A stretch of 64,000 nt of DNA from Thermoflavifilum aggregans (GTDB taxonomy: Bacteria; Bacteroidota; Bacteroidia; Chitinophagales; Chitinophagaceae), in the NCBI RefSeq assembly GCF_002797735.1, contig NZ_PGFG01000001.1, positions 2,646,001 to 2,710,000 of the forward strand. Reading direction: 5' to 3'. Below, piece after piece: positions 63,113 to 64,000 of this stretch (its first letter is position 1; each line of letters opens with the position of its first letter). The notes beneath the pieces were generated by a model. That model made no database searches. It had not been told where the DNA came from and saw only the letters and a program-made list of their open reading frames with translations. Both the position numbers and the translations under genes were made by a program.

Positions 63113-64000
63113 TTATGCTAACTTCATCTCACAAATCTGGCTGTGGATCCGGCAAAATTCCTCCCATATTTCCTTCACCACTTCTGCAGCAGGTTTGATT
63201 TCCCTTACCAGCGCACATATCTGGCCAATTTCCAGTTCACCGTTTTCCAGATCACCTTCAAACATGCCTTTTTTGGCACGTCCTCTGCCCAGCAAACTCT
63301 TGAGTTCTTCCACAGAAGCACAGCGGTTTTCAGCCTCCTGCACTTGCTGGAAAAAAGAGTTTTTCAGCAAACGCACAGGTACGAGTTTTTTCAGCGTGAG
63401 CATGGTATCACCCTCTTGTGCCTGCACCACTGCCTGCTTAAAAGCCGGATGAGAAGAAGCTTCGTGCGTAGCTACGAAACGGGTGCCGATTTGTACGCCT
63501 TCTGCCCCCAATGCAAAAGCGGCCATCATTGCCCGCCCGCTGGCAATACCACCCGCTGCAATTACCGGAATCTGCACGGCAGCACATACCGAAGGAATCA
63601 AGCACATGGTTGTGGTTTCTTCCCGCCCGTTATGTCCGCCTGCTTCAAATCCTTCCGCAACCACGGCATCGCAACCAGCCTGTTCGGCTTTCATGGCATA
63701 TTTTGCTCCCGGCACTACATGCACCACCGTTATGCCATGCGATTTCAGAAAAGGCGTCCATTTGGACGGGCTGCCTCCGGAAGTGAATACAATGCGCACA
63801 CCTTCTTCCACAATGATCTGCATGTGCTGCTCAATATCGGGATACAGCAAGGGCACATTTACGCCAAAAGGCTTGTCGGTAGCTGCTTTGCATTTTCTGA
63901 TATGCTCCCGCAGTATTTCCGGATACATGCTCCCGGAGCCAATCAACCCCAATCCTCCCGCATTGCTTACCGCACTGGCCAGCTTCCAGCCGGAAGTCCA
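63113..64000 (-). CDS. Nitronate monooxygenase-like flavin oxidoreductase, 5' end outside window
   Basis: Open on the minus strand to base 64000, so the N-terminus is missing; about 296 codons are in view. TIM-barrel FMN enzyme of the 2-nitropropane dioxygenase family: SNAGGLGLIGSGSM (start of the barrel), FGVNVPLLYP, VVAEGFEAGGHNGRE with the conserved His in AGGHNG, PVIAAGGIASG and GAEGVQIGTRFVA. Catalyses oxidation of nitronates, or in FabK-like relatives reduction of enoyl-ACP; the former is more likely here. Confidence 0.9.
   Translation of the reverse strand, partial: WTSGWKLASAVSNAGGLGLIGSGSMYPEILREHIRKCKAATDKPFGVNVPLLYPDIEQHMQIIVEEGVRIVFTSGGSPSKWTPFLKSHGITVVHVVPGAKYAMKAEQAGCDAVVAEGFEAGGHNGREETTTMCLIPSVCAAVQIPVIAAGGIASGRAMMAAFALGAEGVQIGTRFVATHEASSHPAFKQAVVQAQEGDTMLTLKKLVPVRLLKNSFFQQVQEAENRCASVEELKSLLGRGRAKKGMFEGDLENGELEIGQICALVREIKPAAEVVKEIWEEFCRIHSQICEMKLA

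Overview
The window reads as chromosomal DNA of a Bacteroidota bacterium, most likely Chitinophagaceae or a close relative. The evidence is a SusC/SusD pair, several CarboxypepD_reg-type outer-membrane barrels, Bacteroidota-restricted families (DUF4270, DUF4907, DUF4251, DUF4954), three LytTR two-component systems, and almost no Shine-Dalgarno sequences. Instead there are repeated -7 boxes of the Bacteroidota type TAnnTTTG, a few with a TTG/TTTG -33 box 17-20 nt upstream. The family assignment is inference; no rRNA or tRNA gene was recognised.

Layout. 1-2.6 kb: a cell-wall amidase cut by the window edge, an AhpD-like protein and a 2-oxoacid:ferredoxin oxidoreductase beta subunit without its alpha partner. 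2.7-8.2 kb: an outer-membrane barrel and a Spy-like periplasmic protein, divergent from a LytS/LytR-type pair. 8.3-15.8 kb: enoyl-CoA hydratase, GluRS, DUF72, GlnRS, an outer-membrane protein and a DUF4270 lipoprotein. 16.3-20.1 kb: Kelch lipoprotein with DUF4907 protein, L-asparaginase and a solitary DGQHR-domain protein whose upstream region carries a perfect 16-bp inverted repeat. 20.1-23.5 kb: a complete mercury-resistance operon controlled by an ArsR-type rather than MerR-type regulator, with a consensus promoter and an overlapping palindrome. 23.6-32.6 kb: two large secreted or cell-surface proteins that share a cysteine-rich C-terminal module, preceded by a beta-propeller sensor kinase and LytTR regulator. 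32.7-38.4 kb: quinone reductase-like enzyme, DUF4954 left-handed beta-helix protein, GlmS and a DUF4251 protein. 38.5-39.8 kb: a decayed outer-membrane barrel gene. 40.0-42.8 kb: CBS protein and acpP-fabF-rnc. 43.0-49.2 kb: an RND efflux operon with a trailing acetyltransferase. 49.2-53.9 kb: an EboF-like phosphodiesterase, a third histidine kinase/LytTR pair and a small orphan gene. 53.9-61 kb: a susC-susD operon with a long leader, a Tat-type sugar isomerase-like protein and superoxide dismutase. 61-64 kb: a membrane protein divergent from an XRE/S24 repressor, PdeM and a truncated nitronate monooxygenase-like gene.

Most of the window is ordinary housekeeping and envelope biology. The parts most worth a second look are the paired large surface proteins with their shared Cys module and an in-frame 54-bp duplication, the DGQHR gene with its promoter-flanking inverted repeat, the orphan EboF-like enzyme, the ArsR-controlled mer operon, and the barrel pseudogene, which can still be read through several frameshifts. 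No CRISPR array, insertion sequence, phage or restriction system was seen.
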